The notes: a model not told the origin generated them from the letters alone. A DNA stretch of 64,000 bases from Burkholderia sp. Nafp2/4-1b (GCF_003635165.1 NZ_ML058605.1:295894-359893), one strand, 5' to 3'; positions 8,052 to 17,300 are shown, counted from the stretch's first letter. Numbers and translations are program-made.

Positions 8052-9014
8052 ATGAGCACGACGCTCGAGCAATCCGCCTTTGCCCCGCCCACCGGTGCCG
8101 ACAACCGCATGGGCCACCTCGACTGGCTCGAAGCCGAGTCGATCCACATCCTGCGCGAGCTGGTCGCCGAGTGCAGCAAGCCGGCGCTGTTGTTCTCGGG
8201 CGGCAAGGATTCGGTCGTCGTGCTGCACCTCGCCCTGAAGGCATTCGGCCTCGGCGCGAACCGCAAGACGACGCTGCCGTTCCCGCTCGTGCACATCGAC
8301 ACGGGCCACAACTACGAGGAAGTGATCGACTTCCGCGATCGCCGTGCGCAAGAGCTCGGCGCCGAGCTGGTGGTCGGCCACGTCGAGGATTCGATCAAGC
8401 GCGGCACGGTCGTGCTGCGCCGCGAAACCGATTCGCGCAACGCCGCGCAGGCCGTCACGCTGCTCGAGACGATCGAACAGCACGGCTACACGGCGCTGAT
8501 CGGCGGCGCGCGCCGCGACGAAGAGAAGGCGCGTGCGAAGGAGCGGATCTTCTCGTTCCGCGACGAATTCGGCCAGTGGGATCCGAAGGCGCAGCGCCCG
8601 GAACTGTGGAGCCTGTTCAACGCACGCCTGCACAACGGCGAACACCTGCGCGTGTTCCCGATCTCGAACTGGACCGAACTCGACGTGTGGCAGTACATCG
8701 CCCGCGAGAACCTCGAACTGCCGTCGATATACTACGCGCACCAGCGCGAGATCGTGCGCCGCAACGGGCTGCTCGTGCCGGTCACGCCGCTCACGCCGAT
8801 GCGTGACGGCGAGACGAGCGAGATCGCGCAGGTGCGCTTCCGCACCGTCGGCGACATCAGCTGCACGTGCCCGGTCGCGAGCGACGCGGACGACGTCGAG
8901 AAGATCATCGCCGAGACGGCGGTGACCGAGATCACCGAACGCGGCGCGACCCGGATGGACGACCAGGCATCCGAAGCCGCGATGGAACAGCGCAAGAAGC
9001 AAGGTTATTTCTGA
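8052..9014 (+). CDS. cysD: sulfate adenylyltransferase subunit 2 (CysD)
   Basis: A 320-residue catalytic subunit of ATP sulfurylase, which makes APS from ATP and sulfate. The PP-loop SGGKDS is at 49-54; HIDTGHNYEEVIDFRD and RRDEEKARAKER follow, both typical of CysD. The C-terminus EQRKKQGYF is the normal family end. The start ATG at 8052 is 75 bp after cysH; that gap holds a small GC hairpin (GCCGCC/GGCGGC) that may tune operon expression. It works as a heterodimer with CysN, encoded 22 bp downstream. Confidence 0.96.
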   Translation: MSTTLEQSAFAPPTGADNRMGHLDWLEAESIHILRELVAECSKPALLFSGGKDSVVVLHLALKAFGLGANRKTTLPFPLVHIDTGHNYEEVIDFRDRRAQELGAELVVGHVEDSIKRGTVVLRRETDSRNAAQAVTLLETIEQHGYTALIGGARRDEEKARAKERIFSFRDEFGQWDPKAQRPELWSLFNARLHNGEHLRVFPISNWTELDVWQYIARENLELPSIYYAHQREIVRRNGLLVPVTPLTPMRDGETSEIAQVRFRTVGDISCTCPVASDADDVEKIIAETAVTEITERGATRMDDQASEAAMEQRKKQGYF

Positions 9015-9036
9015 AGCACACGAGGACATTCACATC

Positions 9037-10353
9037 ATGAGCATCATCGAGAACACCGAAGACCTCGGCGTGTTGCGTTTCATCACCGCGGGCAGCGTCG
9101 ACGACGGCAAGAGCACGCTGATCGGCCGCCTGCTGTACGACAGCAAGGCCGTGCTGTCCGACCAGCTGTCCGCGCTGTCGCGCGCGAAGAACAAGCGCAC
9201 CGTCGGCGACGAGATCGACCTCGCGCTGCTGACGGACGGCCTCGAAGCCGAGCGCGAGCAGGGCATCACGATCGACGTCGCGTACCGCTATTTCGCGACC
9301 GCGAAGCGCAAGTTCATCATCGCCGACACGCCGGGCCACGAGCAGTACACGCGCAACATGGTGACGGGCGCGTCGACCGCGCACGCGGCAATCGTGCTGA
9401 TCGACGCGACGCGCATCACGGTCGAGAACGGCGTCGTGCAACTGCTGCCGCAGACCAAGCGCCACAGCGCGATCGTGAAGCTGCTCGCGCTGCAGCACGT
9501 GATCGTCGCGATCAACAAGATGGACCTCGTCGACTACAGCGAAGCGCGCTTCAACGAGATCCGCGACGCGTACGTCGCGCTCGCGAAGCAGCTCGGCCTG
9601 AAGGACGTGCGTTTCGTGCCGGTGTCGGCGCTGAAGGGCGACAACATCGTCGGCGCGAGCGAACGCATGCCGTGGTACGCGGGCGAGCCGCTGCTCGACG
9701 TGCTCGAATCGCTGCCGGTCGAGACGCAGGCGCATGACGCACTGCGCTTCCCGGTGCAGTGGGTCGCGCGCCAGGACGGCAGCTCGGCCGACGACTTCCG
9801 CGGCTACATGGGCCGGATCGAGTCGGGCGAGGTGAAGGTCGGCGACGAGATCATCGTGCTGCCGTCGAACCGCACCGCGACGGTCGCCGAGATCATCGCG
9901 CCGGTGCCGGGCGGCACCGCGGCTGTCCCGCATGCATTCGCGGGCCAGACGGTGACGATTCGTCTCGCGGAAGACGTCGACGTGTCGCGCGGCGACATGT
10001 TCGTCACGACCGCCGAGCCGGTCGAGCCGGCGAAGAAGCTCGAGGCGGACCTGTGCTGGTTCGACGAGACGCCGCTGTCGCCGCAGCGCAAGTACCTGCT
10101 GAAGCAGACCACCAGCACGGTGTTCGCGAAGATCGGCGCGGTCAAGGAAGTGCTCGACGTGCATACGCTGTCGCACGCGACCGACCGCCAGGAACTGAAG
10201 ATGAACGACATCGGCCGCGTCGCGCTGACGCTGCAGAAGCCGATCGTCTGCGATACCTACGATGCGCATCCGGGCACGGGCGCGTTCGTGCTGATCGACG
10301 AGGCGACGCACCACACGGTCGCCGCCGGCATGATCCGCGCATTCTCGGCGTAA
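9037..10353 (+). CDS. cysN: sulfate adenylyltransferase subunit 1 (CysN, GTPase)
   Basis: A 438-residue translation-factor-like GTPase that drives APS formation with CysD. The P-loop GSVDDGKS is at 19-26, the G3 motif DTPGHEQ starts at about residue 97, and G4 NKMD is at 160-163. Domains II and III follow (VARQDGSSADDFRGYMGRIE onward). The length shows the GTPase alone: there is no C-terminal APS kinase (CysC) domain as in NodQ or CysNC fusions, consistent with direct use of APS by the CysH here. The end is the usual family region TGAFVLIDE. Confidence 0.96.
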   Translation: MSIIENTEDLGVLRFITAGSVDDGKSTLIGRLLYDSKAVLSDQLSALSRAKNKRTVGDEIDLALLTDGLEAEREQGITIDVAYRYFATAKRKFIIADTPGHEQYTRNMVTGASTAHAAIVLIDATRITVENGVVQLLPQTKRHSAIVKLLALQHVIVAINKMDLVDYSEARFNEIRDAYVALAKQLGLKDVRFVPVSALKGDNIVGASERMPWYAGEPLLDVLESLPVETQAHDALRFPVQWVARQDGSSADDFRGYMGRIESGEVKVGDEIIVLPSNRTATVAEIIAPVPGGTAAVPHAFAGQTVTIRLAEDVDVSRGDMFVTTAEPVEPAKKLEADLCWFDETPLSPQRKYLLKQTTSTVFAKIGAVKEVLDVHTLSHATDRQELKMNDIGRVALTLQKPIVCDTYDAHPGTGAFVLIDEATHHTVAAGMIRAFSA

Positions 10354-10363
10354 CACGGGCGTT

Positions 10364-10387
10364 CCGCGCCGCCTCCTGGCGGCGCGG
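10364..10387 (+). other. intercistronic stem-loop, cysN-cobA
   Basis: A perfect 10-bp GC-rich stem CCGCGCCGCC, loop TCCT, GGCGGCGCGG sits in the 73-bp gap between cysN and cobA. No T-run follows, so it is more likely an RNA-stabilising or attenuating element than a full terminator. Confidence 0.5.
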
Positions 10388-10426
10388 GCCAGCCGCAGCG
10401 GTAGCAGGACAAGCGAAGCGACAAAC

Positions 10427-11176
10427 ATGAGCAAGGTGTATCTGATCGGAGCAGGGCCGGGAGCCGCGGACCTCATCACGGTGCGCGGCATGCGACTGCT
10501 CGAGCAAGCCGACGTCGTGCTGCACGACGCGCTCGTCGAGCCGGCGATGCTCGACTACGCGCCGAACGCGCGCAAGATCGCGGTCGGCAAGCGCTGCGGG
10601 CAGCGTTCGACCGCGCAGCACTTCATCAACAAGCAGATCGTCGACGCGGCGCGCGAGCATGCGTGCGTCGTGCGGCTGAAGGGCGGCGACCCGATGCTGT
10701 TCGGTCGCGCCGAAGAGGAAATGCGCGCGCTGGAAGCGGCCGGCATCGACTACGAGGTCGTGCCGGGCATCACCGCGGCACTGGCCGGCGCGGCGACGCT
10801 GAAGCGCTCGCTGACGTTGCGCGGCGTGTCGCGCAGCGTCGCGTTCGCGACGCACAGCCGCGCACCGGGCAGCGACGAGATTCGCGAGGCTGCGCGCGCC
10901 GATTCGATCGTCTACTACATGGGCCGCGACAGCGCGCCCGGCATCGCGCAGGAACTGATCGACGCGGGCCGTGCGCCGGCGACGCCGGTCGCGATCGTCG
11001 AGGCGTGCAGCACCGCGCGCGAACGCACGCTGACGCTCACGCTCGCGCAGATGGCGGCGGGCGACGCGCAGGCGTGGCTCTCCCCGGCCGAACCGAGCCT
11101 GCTGATGATCGGCGACGCGTTCGCCGAGCGCGCGCCGATCGCGAAAGAGGGCGATGCGATGCGCAATGCCGCTTGA
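10427..11176 (+). CDS. cobA: uroporphyrinogen-III C-methyltransferase
   Basis: A 249-residue SAM-dependent methyltransferase that converts uroporphyrinogen III to precorrin-2. The N-terminal signature VYLIGAGPGAADLITVRG is at 4-21, then RLKGGDPMLFGR and the EVVPGITAALAGAA region, all standard for SUMT. The length is that of the single-domain enzyme, not the trifunctional CysG with its dehydrogenase/chelatase half. As the last gene of the cys operon it supplies the siroheme needed by CysI; precorrin-2 oxidation and iron insertion need other proteins, and the cbiX gene on the opposite strand is a candidate chelatase. A strong terminator follows at 11235. Confidence 0.93.
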   Translation: MSKVYLIGAGPGAADLITVRGMRLLEQADVVLHDALVEPAMLDYAPNARKIAVGKRCGQRSTAQHFINKQIVDAAREHACVVRLKGGDPMLFGRAEEEMRALEAAGIDYEVVPGITAALAGAATLKRSLTLRGVSRSVAFATHSRAPGSDEIREAARADSIVYYMGRDSAPGIAQELIDAGRAPATPVAIVEACSTARERTLTLTLAQMAAGDAQAWLSPAEPSLLMIGDAFAERAPIAKEGDAMRNAA

Positions 11177-11234
11177 GGCTTGCACGCGGCAGGCGACGTA
11201 GCGATAGCCGCAAGACTGCCGCCGGTTGGTGGGC

Positions 11235-11275
11235 AAAAAAAAAGCGCTGGCTTCCGAAGCCGGCGCTTTTTTGTT
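11235..11275. terminator. bidirectional Rho-independent terminator
   Basis: Stem AGCGCtGGCTTC/GAAGCCgGCGCT (one G-U pair) flanked by an A-run on the left and a T-run on the right. It ends the cys operon on the plus strand and the lptF-lptG-cbiX messages from the other side. Confidence 0.9.
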
Positions 11276-11322
11276 TGGGCTCGCTGCTTGCCGCTGCGGG
11301 CCGCCGCGGGCCGCGGATTCGC

Positions 11323-11706
11323 CTACGCGTCGCGACCGAGCTGGTCGATGCAGTAGCGCGCGATGGCGTCGAGCACGCCGTCGTCTTCGCCGACGGCCGT
11401 CGCACAACGGATCTCGATGCCAGGATGTGCGGCGCGGCACGCGTCGACGAGCTGGGGCAGGTCGCGACGGACATGGCCGCCCTGGCCGAAGAACACCGGC
11501 ACCACGGTGATCCGCGTGCAGCCGGCCGCGACCTGCGCGGCGACGGCTGCGTCGAGCGACGGCGTCATCAGTTCGAGGAATGCGAGCGACACGTGCGGTG
11601 CCGACTCATCGGTGCCGCGCAGCCGTGCGGCCAGCCGTTCGAACGGTTCGGCCCAGCGAGGATCGCGTGCGCCGTGGCCGAACAGGACGATGCCGTGCGA
11701 ACTCAT
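11323..11706 (-). CDS. cbiX: short CbiX/SirB-type sirohydrochlorin chelatase
   Basis: A 127-residue class II chelatase of the short single-domain form. Both metal-site histidines are visible: His11 in FGHGARDP and His78 in GQGGHVRRDLP, with FLELMTPSL between them. It inserts Co or Fe into sirohydrochlorin. It lies 25 bp after lptG on the same strand and faces cobA across a shared terminator. Because the cys operon encodes a SUMT without the CysG dehydrogenase/chelatase half, this protein may insert iron for siroheme (SirB role) rather than cobalt. No early corrin-ring synthesis genes are near, which favours that reading, but metal specificity cannot be read from the sequence. Confidence 0.88.
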   Translation of the reverse strand: MSSHGIVLFGHGARDPRWAEPFERLAARLRGTDESAPHVSLAFLELMTPSLDAAVAAQVAAGCTRITVVPVFFGQGGHVRRDLPQLVDACRAAHPGIEIRCATAVGEDDGVLDAIARYCIDQLGRDA

Positions 11707-11731
11707 GTCGAAGCCTCCGTCGTGACGGCGC

Positions 11732-12880
11732 TCAGTGCCGGTCGACCCATTTGAGCGCGAACAGGCCGAGCGCGAGATAGATGAGGCCCGGCGTCGCCGC
11801 GGTCAGCGGCGCGGGCCACGTGTTCAGCGTGCCGATGTGCGAGAACAGCGTGTTGAGCAGCTGGAAGCTCATGCCGAGCATGATGCCGCCGAACACCTTC
11901 ACGCCGACCACGCCGGCGCGCGTATGCAGGTACGCGAACGGCAGCGACAGCACGAGCATCACGAACACCGCGAACGGGTAGAGCAGTTTGCGCCACAGTG
12001 CGATGTCGTAGCGCTGCGTGTCCTGCTGATTCTCGCGCAAGTGCTGGATGTAGCGGAACAGGTTGACGAGCGACATGCGCTCCGGCGACACGAGCAGCAC
12101 CGACAGGATCTGCGGCGTCAGGTCCGAGCGCAGCCGGTATTCGGGCAGCGTCACTTGCTGCGAGCGGTACACGGGGTTCAGCGCGTCGGCCGGTGCGCCG
12201 CTGATCGGCTTGATCGGCGTCAGTTCGGTTTCCGTGACGCCCTTGAGCAGCCAGTGGCCCGGCGGCTCGTAGCGGCCCGTCTGCGCGATCCGCACGTTCT
12301 GCAGCTGGAATTTCGAGTCGAATTCGTAGATGCGCACGTTGCTGATCGTCGAATCGGGCGACAGGCTGCCGACGTTGACGAAGCGCGTGACCTGCTCACC
12401 GTTCTCGCGCGCCGCGAGCGTGTCCTTCACCCACACGCCCGACTGGAAGTTCGACGACACCGACGCGCCGAGCGCCTGCAGCCGCACGCGCTCGGACAAT
12501 TGATCGGCGTACGGGCCGACGAATTCGCCGATCAGGTAGGTGATGATCACGAGCGGAATGCCGATCTTCAGCAGCGAGCGCAGCGCCTGGTTGGTCGCGA
12601 GGCCGGACACGCGGAAGATCGTGAATTCCGAGTTCGCGGCCATCTGCGCGAACACGTAGATCGCGCTGATCAGCGCGGCGACCGGAATGATCTCGTAGAA
12701 GCGCGACGGCGTTTGCAGCGCGACGCGCAGCACCGCGTAGCCGAACTTGTAGTTGCCGTGCCCGACCGAGTTCAGTTCGCTGATCAGATCGAAGAAGAAG
12801 AACAGGCCCGAGAACGCGAACAGGATGAAGACGAACGTGACGTAGATCTGCCGCGCGAAATATTTTTCATAGAGCCGCAT
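11732..12880 (-). CDS. lptG: LPS export ABC transporter permease LptG
   Basis: A 382-residue inner-membrane protein of the YjgP/YjgQ family, one half of the LptF-LptG permease that extracts lipopolysaccharide from the inner membrane for the Lpt bridge. Three membrane segments are at the N-terminal side (YVTFVFILFAFSGLFFFF near residue 12, then about 65 and 105), a periplasmic beta-jellyroll domain spans about 130-275, and three more segments are near the end (LLYPFAVFVMLVLSLPFAY). The start EKYFARQIYVTF is typical. It begins 3 bp after lptF. The partner ATPase lptB is not in the window. Confidence 0.95.
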   Translation of the reverse strand: MRLYEKYFARQIYVTFVFILFAFSGLFFFFDLISELNSVGHGNYKFGYAVLRVALQTPSRFYEIIPVAALISAIYVFAQMAANSEFTIFRVSGLATNQALRSLLKIGIPLVIITYLIGEFVGPYADQLSERVRLQALGASVSSNFQSGVWVKDTLAARENGEQVTRFVNVGSLSPDSTISNVRIYEFDSKFQLQNVRIAQTGRYEPPGHWLLKGVTETELTPIKPISGAPADALNPVYRSQQVTLPEYRLRSDLTPQILSVLLVSPERMSLVNLFRYIQHLRENQQDTQRYDIALWRKLLYPFAVFVMLVLSLPFAYLHTRAGVVGVKVFGGIMLGMSFQLLNTLFSHIGTLNTWPAPLTAATPGLIYLALGLFALKWVDRH

Positions 12881-12883
12881 CGA

Positions 12884-13975
12884 TCATGCTCCCGAGCGGC
12901 CGAACAGCGCGCGTGTAAACAGCGGACGATTGCGCACGCGCAACCAGAAGATGAACGCGACGATCAGCGCGACGACCACGTGCAGGCCCACGAGACCGAC
13001 GCCGAACGACATCTTGCCCTGCTCGATCTGCGCCTGCACAACGTTCAGCAGGTTCGAATACGTGAGGTAGATCAGCACGGCCATCACGAGGTTGATCGTG
13101 CGGCTGCGGCGCGGGTTCTGGTACGACAGCGGGATGCCGAGCACCAGCAGGTTGATCGCGATCAGCGGCAGCCCCGCGCGCCACGCGAATTCCGCGAGGT
13201 TGTCGCGGGTCGGGTTGCGCAGCAGGTCGGGCGTCGACGTGCTGCTGGTGGTCGGCACGTTGGTGACCGGGGTGCTCGTGATCTTCACGCCGTAGCGCTG
13301 GAACTCCATGATCTTGAAGTTCGGCTGGCCGGGCGTGCCGTCGTAGCGGCGGCCGTCTTCCAGCACGACGAAGCGATCGCCGTCGCGGGTTTCCGTGTGC
13401 CCCGTGTGCGACACGACGACGTTGACCTTGCCGTTCTCGGTCGACGTGACGAACACGTTCTGCACCTTGCTCTGGTCGGGCGACATCTTCTCGATGAAGA
13501 ACACGCGATGGTTCGACGCCGATTCGCGGAACTGGCCGGGCGCGAGCAGCGAGATCTCGTCGCGCTGCTGGAAGCGTGCCTTGATCAGCTTGCTCTGCTG
13601 GTTCGACCACGGCCAGCCGACGAACGCGAAGAACGCGATCAGCAGGATGATGGGCGTCGCGAACACGCCGATCGGCTTGATCAGGCGCGTGAGGCTCACG
13701 CCCGACGCGAGCCAGACCACCATTTCGGAGTCCCGGTACCACCGGGTCAGCACGAACAGGATCGACACGAACAGCGTGACGACGAGCATCACGGCGAGAT
13801 AGCCGATCACGGTCAGGCCGATCAGCACGAGCACGTCCCGTGGATCGATTTCGCCGGACGCGGCATAGCCGACGATGCGGATCATCATCGTCGTGAGCAT
13901 GATCGTGAGCAGCACCATGAACACGGCGCCAGCCGTATACGCAAGCTCGCGCTGGAGGGAGCGTTCGAAGATCAT
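12884..13975 (-). CDS. lptF: LPS export ABC transporter permease LptF
   Basis: A 363-residue permease, the partner of LptG. I start at the ATG at 13975 (MIFERSLQRELAYTAGAVF), the normal family N-terminus; a longer frame upstream adds 39 residues without conservation. Membrane segments occur at about 15-35, 55-80 and 100-120, a periplasmic jellyroll follows (RENSFRES-like region, QGSNHRVFF), then three C-terminal segments. Gene order lptF-lptG with divergent pepA is conserved across proteobacteria. The 122-bp gap to pepA must carry both promoters. Essential function is known for the family. Confidence 0.95.
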   Translation of the reverse strand: MIFERSLQRELAYTAGAVFMVLLTIMLTTMMIRIVGYAASGEIDPRDVLVLIGLTVIGYLAVMLVVTLFVSILFVLTRWYRDSEMVVWLASGVSLTRLIKPIGVFATPIILLIAFFAFVGWPWSNQQSKLIKARFQQRDEISLLAPGQFRESASNHRVFFIEKMSPDQSKVQNVFVTSTENGKVNVVVSHTGHTETRDGDRFVVLEDGRRYDGTPGQPNFKIMEFQRYGVKITSTPVTNVPTTSSTSTPDLLRNPTRDNLAEFAWRAGLPLIAINLLVLGIPLSYQNPRRSRTINLVMAVLIYLTYSNLLNVVQAQIEQGKMSFGVGLVGLHVVVALIVAFIFWLRVRNRPLFTRALFGRSGA

Positions 13976-14097
13976 TCTTGATGAGAAGAGGGCGGGAGGC
14001 TGCGCACGCGTGGTGGAGCGCTCGCGCCGCCACGGGAAAAATAGCGGATAATTGCGGCTTTCATCCTTAGCCCAGATTTTATCCGAGGACAAGCGCG

Positions 14098-15609
14098 ATG
14101 GACTTTAGCATAAAAGGCTGTGATTGGAGCAAAGGCGAGGCCAAGGGGTTCCTGACCGGGAAGTCCGACTGCATCGTGCTCGGCATCTTCGAGGCGCAGA
14201 CCCTCTCGGGCGCGGCGCTCGACATCGACACGGCCACCAAGGGGCTGATCTCGCGCGTGGTGAAGGCCGGCGACATGGACGGCAAGCGCGGCAAGACGCT
14301 GTTCCTGCACGAAGTATCCGGCATCGGCGCATCGCGCGTGCTGCTCGTCGGCCTCGGCAAGCAGGATGCTTTCAATCAGAAAGCCTACAACGACGCAGTG
14401 ACGGCCGCGTGGCGCGCGCTGCTGGCGACCAAGGTCGTCCAGGTCACGTTCTCGCTCGCGCAGCTGCCGGTCGACGAGCGCGGCTCCGACTGGGGCGTGC
14501 GTGCGGCGATCCTCGCGCTGCGCAACGAGACCTACCGCTTCACGCAGATGAAGAGCAAGCCGGAACCGGCGTCGCACACGCTCAAGCGTGTCGTGTTCAG
14601 CGTCGAGCCGGCCGATGAGAAGGCCGCGAAGCTGGCGATCAAGCAGGCCGTCGCGCTGGCGAACGGGATGGACCTCACGCGCGATCTGGGCAACCTGCCC
14701 GGCAACGTGTGCACGCCGACCTATCTGGGCAACACCGCGAAGAAGATCGCGAAGGATTGGGGTCTGAAGGCCGAGGTGCTCGGCCTGAAGCAGATCCAGG
14801 CGCTGAAGATGGGCTCGTTCCTGTCGGTCGCGCGTGCGTCGGTCGAGCCGCCGCAGTTCATCGTGCTGCACTACCAGGGCGCCGCCGCGAAGGCCGCGCC
14901 GATCGTGCTGGTCGGCAAGGGCATCACGTTCGACACGGGCGGCATCTCGCTGAAGCCGGGCGAGGGCATGGACGAGATGAAGTACGACATGTGCGGTGCC
15001 GGCTCGGTGCTCGGCACGATGCGTGCGGTCGCCGAAATGGCCCTGAAGATCAACGTCGTCGCGATCGTGCCGACCTGCGAGAACATGCCGGGCGGCAACG
15101 CGACGAAGCCGGGCGACATCGTCACCAGCATGAAGGGCCTGACGATCGAGGTGCTGAACACCGACGCCGAAGGCCGCTTGATCCTGTGCGACGCGCTCAC
15201 CTATGCGGAGCGCTTCAAGCCGGCCGCGGTGATCGACGTGGCGACGCTGACGGGCGCCTGCGTGATCGCGCTCGGTGCGCACAACAGCGGCCTGTTCTCG
15301 AAGGACGATGCGCTCGCGGGCGAACTGCTCGACGCATCGCGCGAAGCGAACGATCCGGCATGGCGCATGCCGCTCGACGACGAATACCAGGATCAGCTGA
15401 AGTCGAATTTCGCGGATATCGCGAATATCGGCGGGCGTCCGGCCGGTGCCGTGACGGCAGCATGCTTCCTGTCGCGCTTCACCGAGAGCTACCCGTGGGC
15501 GCACCTGGACATCGCCGGCACGGCGTGGAAGGGCGGCGCTGCGAAGGGTGCGACAGGCCGTCCGGTGCCGCTGCTCGCGCAGTTCCTGATCGACCGCGCC
15601 GGCCAGTGA
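14098..15609 (+). CDS. pepA: leucyl aminopeptidase PepA
   Basis: A 503-residue M17 metallo-aminopeptidase. The two-metal site is shown by [17 protein letters not shown] (Lys and Asp ligands), YDMCGAG, and the family signature [14 protein letters not shown]. The N-terminal macro-like domain (about 1-165) and the C-terminal catalytic domain are both full length. It removes N-terminal residues from peptides in the cytoplasm; in some bacteria PepA also binds DNA and regulates genes. The first gene of the pepA-holC-DUF2486 group, with 34 bp to holC. The ATG at 14098 follows GAGGACAAGC. Confidence 0.96.
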   Translation: MDFSIKGCDWSKGEAKGFLTGKSDCIVLGIFEAQTLSGAALDIDTATKGLISRVVKAGDMDGKRGKTLFLHEVSGIGASRVLLVGLGKQDAFNQKAYNDAVTAAWRALLATKVVQVTFSLAQLPVDERGSDWGVRAAILALRNETYRFTQMKSKPEPASHTLKRVVFSVEPADEKAAKLAIKQAVALANGMDLTRDLGNLPGNVCTPTYLGNTAKKIAKDWGLKAEVLGLKQIQALKMGSFLSVARASVEPPQFIVLHYQGAAAKAAPIVLVGKGITFDTGGISLKPGEGMDEMKYDMCGAGSVLGTMRAVAEMALKINVVAIVPTCENMPGGNATKPGDIVTSMKGLTIEVLNTDAEGRLILCDALTYAERFKPAAVIDVATLTGACVIALGAHNSGLFSKDDALAGELLDASREANDPAWRMPLDDEYQDQLKSNFADIANIGGRPAGAVTAACFLSRFTESYPWAHLDIAGTAWKGGAAKGATGRPVPLLAQFLIDRAGQ

Positions 15610-15643
15610 TGGCGGGTCTCACGACGATGCGGGTACGCGGGCA

Positions 15644-16060
15644 ATGACACGAATCGATTTCCACTCGAACGTCGGCGATTCGCTCGCGTACGCGTGCCGG
15701 CTGCTGCGCAAGGCCTACCAGGCCGGGCAGCCGGTCGTCGTGCTCGCGGAGCCCGCGCGCCTGCGCGCGCTCGACGAGCAGCTCTGGACGTTCTCGCCGC
15801 TCGACTTCATTCCGCACTGCGGCGTCGACAGCGCGCACGCGGCCGGCACGCCGATCGTGCTGACCGCCGACCTCGACCAGGCGCCGCATCACCATGTGCT
15901 GCTGAACCTCGGCGCGGCCGTGCCCGCGCAGTTCGCCCGCTTCGAGCGCCTGCTCGAAGTGGTCGGCAATGCGCCGGACGAGCTGGCCGCGGGCCGCGAC
16001 CGCTACCGTTTTTATCGCGATCGCGGCTACGCGCTGAACAACTACAAGCAGGGCAGCTAG
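15644..16060 (+). CDS. holC: DNA polymerase III chi subunit HolC
   Basis: A 138-residue protein with the HolC fold: N-terminal RIDFHSNVGDSLAYACRLLRKAY, central QLWTFSPLDFIPH and the C-terminal RYRFYRDRGYALNNYKQGS, which matches the normal family end. Chi links the clamp loader (through psi) to single-strand binding protein at the replication fork. The position directly downstream of pepA is the conserved one in gamma- and betaproteobacteria. valS, which often follows, is absent here; a DUF2486 gene takes its place 25 bp on. Confidence 0.93.
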   Translation: MTRIDFHSNVGDSLAYACRLLRKAYQAGQPVVVLAEPARLRALDEQLWTFSPLDFIPHCGVDSAHAAGTPIVLTADLDQAPHHHVLLNLGAAVPAQFARFERLLEVVGNAPDELAAGRDRYRFYRDRGYALNNYKQGS

Positions 16061-16085
16061 CCGAAACCGTCGACGGAGCATTCCC

Positions 16086-16829
16086 GTGACACAACCCGAA
16101 TCCCCTTCGATCCCGACGCTGACCGACGTGCTGGTGCCGGGCAAGCCGGTGCCCGCGCGTTCGTCCGCCACCGATGCGCCGCCGCGCGACGATGCCGCCA
16201 TTCCGGTGCTGACCGACGTGGTTGTGCCGGGCGAGCCGGCGGCTCCGCCCGCTATATCCGAACACGCAGGACTCGACCCTGAATTCGTCGTCGTCGAACC
16301 GGTGCCGACGCCGGATGTCCCGACCGTCGACCTGCCGGCCGACAGCGACGCGCCGGCCGAACCCGGTGCCGCCGACCACGTCGTCGCCGGGGAATCGGCC
16401 GCGATGCAGCCGCCGCTGCGATCCGCGCTCGGCGCCGACGATGCGCCGCCGCCCGGCGTGGTCACGGCGTCGCGCGAGACCGATGAAGTGGCGCTGCTTC
16501 AAGCGGTCGCGCCGGTTGTCGATGGGCTGGCAACCGATCATCTCGCCGGCGCATTGCGACCGGATACGCATGCAGCCGCCGCGCTGACGCCGGCGGACGC
16601 GCAGCATATCGCCGAGCGTCTGCGCAATCGACTGACGAATTACCTGACCGGCGAAGGGCGCGAGGCCATCGAAGCGCGCTGCCGCGACGCGCTGCACGAC
16701 CATACGGCGTGGCTCGTCGGGCAGATCACGCGCGAAGTCGCGCTGGCGCTCGAAACGGAAGTGATGGACTGGGTGCGCGACGCGGTCGACGAAGAGATCG
16801 CCCGCCGTCGGACCGGTCATTCAGGCTGA
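16086..16829 (+). CDS. DUF2486-type protein with duplicated IPxLTDVxVPG motif
   Basis: A 247-residue acidic, Pro/Ala-rich protein of a family I know mainly from Burkholderiales (DUF2486). The motif IPTLTDVLVPGKP (9-21) is repeated as IPVLTDVVVPGEP (39-51). The middle (about 55-155) is low-complexity and probably disordered. The C-terminal 90 residues are helical and well conserved in type (AQHIAERLRNRLTNYLTG through WVRDAVDEEIARRR). No signal peptide or membrane segment. The start is GTG at 16086 with GGAG 7 nt upstream; no ATG is suitable. It follows holC by 25 bp, so it is probably co-expressed with it. Function unknown. Confidence 0.85.
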   Translation: MTQPESPSIPTLTDVLVPGKPVPARSSATDAPPRDDAAIPVLTDVVVPGEPAAPPAISEHAGLDPEFVVVEPVPTPDVPTVDLPADSDAPAEPGAADHVVAGESAAMQPPLRSALGADDAPPPGVVTASRETDEVALLQAVAPVVDGLATDHLAGALRPDTHAAAALTPADAQHIAERLRNRLTNYLTGEGREAIEARCRDALHDHTAWLVGQITREVALALETEVMDWVRDAVDEEIARRRTGHSG

Positions 16830-16925
16830 ACCGCGGGCGCGGTTCCGGTCAGCGTCGCTGACGATCGCCGACCCGGCGTTAGGGAGGAGTGCGGCAAGCG
16901 CGGTGCGCGCCCGCTGCGGGGTTCG

Positions 16926-17258
16926 TCAATGCAGCGACAGCACCCACTGCGCGAGCGTGTGCGCCTCGACGCTCGTCAGCTGCGTATTGGCGGGCATCGG
17001 CACGCTGCCCCACACCCCGACACTGCCTTTCACGATCGATTGCGCGAGGTAATCGCCGGCGTCGGCGCGTGGCGCGTACTTGCCGGCGATGTCGTGGAAC
17101 GACGGGCCCATCAGCGGCTTGCCGACCGCGTGGCAGGCCATGCAGTTCTTGCGCTGTGCGAGCGCGAGCCCGTCGCCGGCCGGGTCGGCGGCATGAGCCG
17201 CCGCCGCGCTGCCGGTCAGCAGCGCGACGAGCAGCGCGCGCGATATCGTCTGTTTCAT
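16926..17258 (-). CDS. class I c-type cytochrome
   Basis: A 110-residue exported monohaem cytochrome c. Signal peptide about 1-24 (cleavage near AHAAD). Haem site CMACH at 39-43; the axial methionine is Met88 in VPMPAN; the C-terminal helix is LAQWVLSL. Size and motif order match cytochrome c551/c552-type electron carriers of the periplasm. GGAGAA precedes the ATG at 17258. A perfect TATAAT hexamer lies 43 bp upstream of the start. Single gene between the ilvD terminator and the convergent DUF2486 gene. The electron partner is unknown. Confidence 0.93.
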   Translation of the reverse strand: MKQTISRALLVALLTGSAAAAHAADPAGDGLALAQRKNCMACHAVGKPLMGPSFHDIAGKYAPRADAGDYLAQSIVKGSVGVWGSVPMPANTQLTSVEAHTLAQWVLSLH

Positions 17259-17300
17259 GCGGTTCTCCGCCGGCGGGACGGCCGGCTTCACGATCCGCGC

